Shown here: one piece after another, positions 60,965 to 64,000 of the stretch
How positions within the stretch are numbered: the stretch's first letter is position 1
Layout: every line of letters starts with the position of its first letter
Source: Rudaeicoccus suwonensis
GTDB taxonomy: Bacteria > Actinomycetota > Actinomycetes > Actinomycetales > Dermatophilaceae
NCBI RefSeq assembly: GCF_007829035.1
Contig: NZ_VIVQ01000001.1
Coordinates: 124,001 to 188,000 of the forward strand
DNA: 64,000 nt
Direction: 5' to 3'
The notes under the pieces: generated by a model
Seen by the model: the letters and a program-made list of their open reading frames with translations, nothing else
Database searches by the model: none
What the model was told of the DNA's origin: nothing
Translations under genes and position numbers: made by a program

Positions 60965-61777
60965 TTACCCGTGATCTTCGATCAACAGCGCGTCGGCGAG
61001 ATCGCGAGTCTCGTTGATGAGTAGGGCGTTTCGTTCATCACTGCCCAGGGCGTGTGCTCGCGCATCTTCGGGTGTGCGACCGAAACGCTCGTGGCGCGCC
61101 GTCAGTCTGGCGCGTCGGACGTCCGAAGGCAGATCGACAAACCAGACCTGGTCGAGCAGTCCGCGCACCTGACGCCACGGTTCGTCGGGATGCAGCAGGT
61201 AGTTGCCCTCGGTGATGATCAGTTCGGCGCCAGGAGGGATCTCGATTGCGCCGGCGATCGGCTCCTCGAGTGATCTGTCGAACGCCGGAGCCCAGATCGA
61301 TCTAGCCGCGACACTTTGCTTATCACGACGCGAAAAACGCTGTGGATAAGGCGTTTTCGGGAAATCGCCATTGAACTGATCCTCGCTGAGGGGCACGGCG
61401 GGTTGTCGCAGCCGGTGCAGAAGCGCGACGTATCCGTCGGCGTCGAAGGTCTCCGGTGCGCCTTTCACCGATGCGAGCCCGCGCTCGTCGAGACGTGCCT
61501 GGGCCAAGTGGAAGCCGTCCATCGGTACGACCACCGTTGCGATGCCGACTCGGTTTGAGGCGTCCGAAAGGTGTTGCGCCAGAGTCGATTTGCCGGATCC
61601 CGGAGGTCCCGTCAGACCGATGATCATGCGCCGAAACGGTGTTGGCAACTCGTGCGCGACGTGAGCAGGCGCGTGCCCATGAGGCTGAGACTGACCAAGC
61701 GCTGGCTGAGCCGGAGCCGCAGATGAGAGCAGTTCGCTGATGCGCTCCACCGCCGTGGAAACAGTGAGTGAGCGCAT
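60965..61777 (-). CDS. P-loop kinase (uridine kinase/phosphoribulokinase-like)
   Basis: 270 residues. Walker A GPPGSGKST, then VPMDGFHLAQARLDERG and PETFDADGYVALLHRLRQ, the pattern of nucleoside/pantothenate kinase-like proteins, with LIITEGNYLLHPDEPWRQVRGLLDQVWFVDLP after. Likely phosphorylates a small alcohol or sugar; substrate unknown. ATG at 61777 is in frame, without a clear ribosome site. Confidence 0.8.
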   Translation of the reverse strand: MRSLTVSTAVERISELLSSAAPAQPALGQSQPHGHAPAHVAHELPTPFRRMIIGLTGPPGSGKSTLAQHLSDASNRVGIATVVVPMDGFHLAQARLDERGLASVKGAPETFDADGYVALLHRLRQPAVPLSEDQFNGDFPKTPYPQRFSRRDKQSVAARSIWAPAFDRSLEEPIAGAIEIPPGAELIITEGNYLLHPDEPWRQVRGLLDQVWFVDLPSDVRRARLTARHERFGRTPEDARAHALGSDERNALLINETRDLADALLIEDHG

Positions 61778-62003
61778 CCGTCCAGCCTGGCGATCGGATG
61801 ATCGAATGTCCATGCAGCGTGGGACGCGGCTTGCCGACACTGTCCACCTGTCGGGCGCGTGGCCTGCGTCGGATGCTGGGCGAACCTTTGACCAGGCCGG
61901 CAGACGAGACCAAACCTGGGGGCTGCAACGAACGTGAATTGGTCAGGCCGTGCGGCGGTGAATTGCGATTGATGAGGTCGAGCTCGCTTGCGGCGTCAAT
62001 TGG

Positions 62004-63165
62004 TTACGCGGCGCGGGGGTGGGTGATGTGGTGTGTCATTCGGCCGGGGGTGAGGTCCCAGGTGACGGTGTGGTTGGTGGCGTGGGCGGTGAGGTTGTCG
62101 CGGTGGACGATGGTGTGGTGGCGGGGGCATAGGAGTGCGGTGTTGGTGAGGGTGGTGTGTCCGCCGGCCCACCAGGGGTGGATGTGGTGGGCGTGGCACC
62201 ACTGGGGTGGTCGGTCGCAGCCGGGGAAGGTGCAGTGGCGGTCGCGGATGATGACGGCGGTGCGCAGGCCTGCGGTGACTAGGCGTTTGTGGCGTCCGAC
62301 GTTTAGTGGTTCGGATCTGCTGCCGAGGACGACGGGGATCAGGTCGGCGTCGCAGGCGAGTTGTCTGGCGGTGGTGGGGTCGATGATGTCGCCGGAGCGG
62401 GTGGGGAAGAGGCCGTGTCGGGTGTCGGGTGTGGTGCGCTGGTGGTGGTGAGGGCTTCTTTGACGATCGCTGCGTGTGCTGGTGACAGGTCAGCGATGAG
62501 TCGGATCATGCCGGTGGGAAGTTCTTGCCAGGTCAGGGTTTCGACCTGCTGGTGATGGTCTTCGTCGTCGGAGAGGGTGTGTTCACCGAATGCGGCGATG
62601 ACGCGCCGGGTGAGCGTGCGCAATGTGTGGGGTGTCGGGTCGTCCAGGGCGAGGTACCAGGAGTGGATCTGCGAGCGTTCGACGGTGGGGAACAGTGGCG
62701 TGATCTTGGCGGCTTCGCGCAGCGCGGTCGCTGCTGTCGTGACGGACACGGCACCCTCACGCACGGCTGTGGTGATCGCACTGTTGCGGTTGTCCCGTGC
62801 GGCGCCGGCGAGTTCGGCGATCGCGCGGGCTTGGTGACGATTGATGCCGGGGTGAGTGCACGGACCTAGTGTGTGATCGACGCAGCAGTCGATTGGGCGA
62901 TCGTGCCCCGCTCGGCTGCGTCGATGGTGGCGACTGCCGTGATGGTCTCGGCGCGGCGGCTCAGGTGCAGCATCACCGCCGCCAGCGCGCTCAGATCGGC
63001 ATCGCCGAGGTGGTGCATCGCCGCCGGCCACGCATCCAGCGACTGCAGGAACGCTTGCGCTGACGCGAGAAGATCACCAGCCGTACCTGGGGCTGCTGGT
63101 GCGGCATCCGCGGCTGACGCTGGCAGGGGAGTTTCCGGCAATGACGGGACGTGGTCGATGGTCAT
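62004..63165 (-). pseudogene. DUF222/HNH endonuclease, broken by frameshifts
   Basis: Three parts in three frames. N-part: 63165-62866 (MTIDHVPSLP to IAQSTAASITH). Middle part: about 62840-62410, with INRHQARAIAELAGAA and ALREAAKITPLFPTVERSQI. C-part, ending TAA at 62004: GLFPTRSGDIIDPTTARQLA, IIRDRHCTFPGCDRPPQWCHAHHIHPWW and TALLCPRHHTIVH, the HNH motif. Relatives (including mycobacterial 13E12-repeat proteins) are about 450 residues; here segments are also missing at both joints. AAAGGAG precedes ATG at 63165. An SOS-like box is upstream. Confidence 0.85.
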
Positions 63166-63632
63166 GTCCGGTCTCCTTTCCTTGGTGTGCGACTACGTCT
63201 ATTAGAACAAACGTTCGAGTCAAATACAAGAGGCGAGGAGCACGAATGCCATTTGTTTTCAGGTATTTTCGAGCACTGCTATCCACAGCGTGAACTGCGA
63301 GAGCGAGTTATCCACACGGTGGCGAGTCAGGCCTTCCGGCCGTCGTCGACGCGGTGATACAACGCGCGCACACGTGGAGCGCTGTGCTCGGGTGTCCGAG
63401 CTTTTTCGTTGTAGGACGATCACGCCAAGCGGGATGCTGGTGTTGGAGAGGCTGCGTCCCCGTGCTGGTAGGTAGGTGGACCCCAGGTCGGCCCCGATGT
63501 CACCGAGCACATGAGGGTGTCGGTGCGCCCTCGTGGTCACGTGATCACGTGTCGTTGAAAACTGAAGTGGTCTGTCGCTCGTGCGGGCCCAGCGAAGCGG
63601 ACACCGACTCAAGGACTAACGCGAGGAGTTGG
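63166..63632. other. Intergenic region between HNH pseudogene and flavin reductase
   Basis: 467 bases without a credible gene. It contains the SOS-like box (63203-63218), an AT-rich stretch to about 63300, and a perfect 14-base palindrome CACGTGATCACGTG at 63538-63551. Confidence 0.55.
63203..63218. promoter_or_regulatory. LexA SOS-like box
   Basis: TAGAAC-AAAC-GTTCGA matches the actinobacterial SOS box TCGAAC-N4-GTTCGA at 11 of 12 fixed positions. It lies 38 bases before the start of the HNH pseudogene. 13E12-type HNH genes in mycobacteria are also in the LexA regulon. Confidence 0.65.
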
Positions 63633-64000
63633 CTACTTCGGTCGGGTGAGGTCGAAACGCTGGTCGGCCGAGATCCCGAAGTATGCCGTGGGCCCTCCGG
63701 CCCGCATGGCGGGGTCGGCCGCTGCGGTATCGAATATGCCTTCCACCAGAAGAGATTCATCGATGTGCACCCCGACGACCTCACCGACGACGAACCAGGA
63801 TCCGACAGCGTCTCCCGCGACATCGGTGAGTTGCACGATCTGCGCCACCCGGCACTCGAAGTTCACCGGCGACGCCGCAACCCGCGGCGCGCCGACGACC
63901 TGCGATGCCGCCTCCTCGAGCCCGGACGCCTCGAACTCATCGACGTCGGCCGTCGTCGACGTCGCATTCATCTGTTCCGCGAGACCGCGGGTGACGAGAT
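63633..64000 (-). CDS. Flavin reductase-like FMN-binding protein (partial)
   Basis: About 122 residues of the C-terminal part; the frame runs off the right edge (…LVTRGLAEQMNATSTT…). Family features: LAEQMNATS, DEFEASGLEEAASQVVGAPRVAASPVNFECRV, and VVGEVVGVHID. Members bind FMN and reduce it or related compounds. The N-terminus is outside the window. ATG at 63971 is internal, not the start. Confidence 0.82.
   Translation of the reverse strand, partial: LVTRGLAEQMNATSTTADVDEFEASGLEEAASQVVGAPRVAASPVNFECRVAQIVQLTDVAGDAVGSWFVVGEVVGVHIDESLLVEGIFDTAAADPAMRAGGPTAYFGISADQRFDLTRPK

Noticed and set aside
61996-62202. Pro/His-rich minus-strand ORF
   Set aside because: Out of frame with the HNH motif; the correct frame here reads CTFPGCDRPPQWCHAHHIH.
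1-64000. CRISPR arrays, insertion sequences, integrases, rRNA
   Set aside because: No spaced short repeats with unique spacers, no transposase/integrase motifs and no rRNA sequence were seen; the 40-bp repeats near cysE have nearly identical link segments, unlike spacers.

Overview
The window is high-GC DNA with dense genes, GTG/ATG starts, ATGA/GTGA start-stop overlaps and bifunctional dCTP deaminase, FadE5-like and EtfD-like genes. This points to an actinobacterium of the Micrococcales type; Dermacoccaceae is a guess from gene content, not a proven assignment. Nearly everything looks chromosomal. No integrase, transposase, CRISPR array or prophage was seen. The only clear sign of decay is a frameshifted DUF222/HNH endonuclease gene near the right end.

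Layout. 1-9.5 kb: a LysE-type exporter (cut by the left edge), a thioredoxin/NHL-repeat protein, a MarR regulator facing a ClC chloride channel with CBS domains, a NarL-type two-component pair, an AT-rich patch with unrecognised ORFs, and an unusual Nramp-family metal transporter under a DtxR-like box. 9.6-17.4 kb: aroQ, then a complete beta-ketoadipate (protocatechuate) operon, pcaH-G-B-L-I-J-R-F, preceded by two palindromic operators. 17.6-23.7 kb: a Tat-exported Ser/Thr-rich protein, a large acyl-CoA dehydrogenase, a P1-type peptidase, a CutA-CYTH fusion, a Fur-family regulator and a thioesterase. 23.9-28.7 kb: nrdA-nrdB behind an NrdR box and a cobalamin riboswitch, tRNA-Gly and dcd, so dNTP supply genes cluster here. 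The NrdB has class Ic-like residues.

28.7-38.4 kb: two alpha/beta hydrolases, a complete OpuC-type osmoprotectant ABC operon, and a TetR gene under a 38-bp perfect palindrome followed by a heterodimeric ABC exporter. 38.5-41.0 kb: a three-gene cassette with a WXG100-like protein, an unknown protein and a lipase-like protein carrying a type VII-style export motif. 41.1-47.9 kb: EtfD-like Fe-S oxidoreductase, cysK-cysE, HU, a YtxH protein, tRNA-Ser(UGA), cold-shock protein and an SRPBCC protein. 48-53.2 kb: LytR-CpsA-Psr protein, tRNA-Ser(GCU), and an operon of OmpR-type regulator, sensor kinase and GtrA protein. 53.4-57.9 kb: glycerol use (glpD facing glpF-glpK, with a CRP/GlxR-like site). 58-64 kb: SigE-type sigma factor with its membrane partner, Dps with a histone-like tail, a P-loop kinase, the HNH pseudogene under an SOS box, and a flavin reductase cut by the right edge.

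The strongest unusual signals are the CATAC/GTATG pentamer, which seems to override codon preference; a 79-bp repeat pair flanking 6.7 kb; 40-bp palindromic tandem repeats near cysE; the lipase/WXG cassette; and the layered control of the class Ic-like ribonucleotide reductase.
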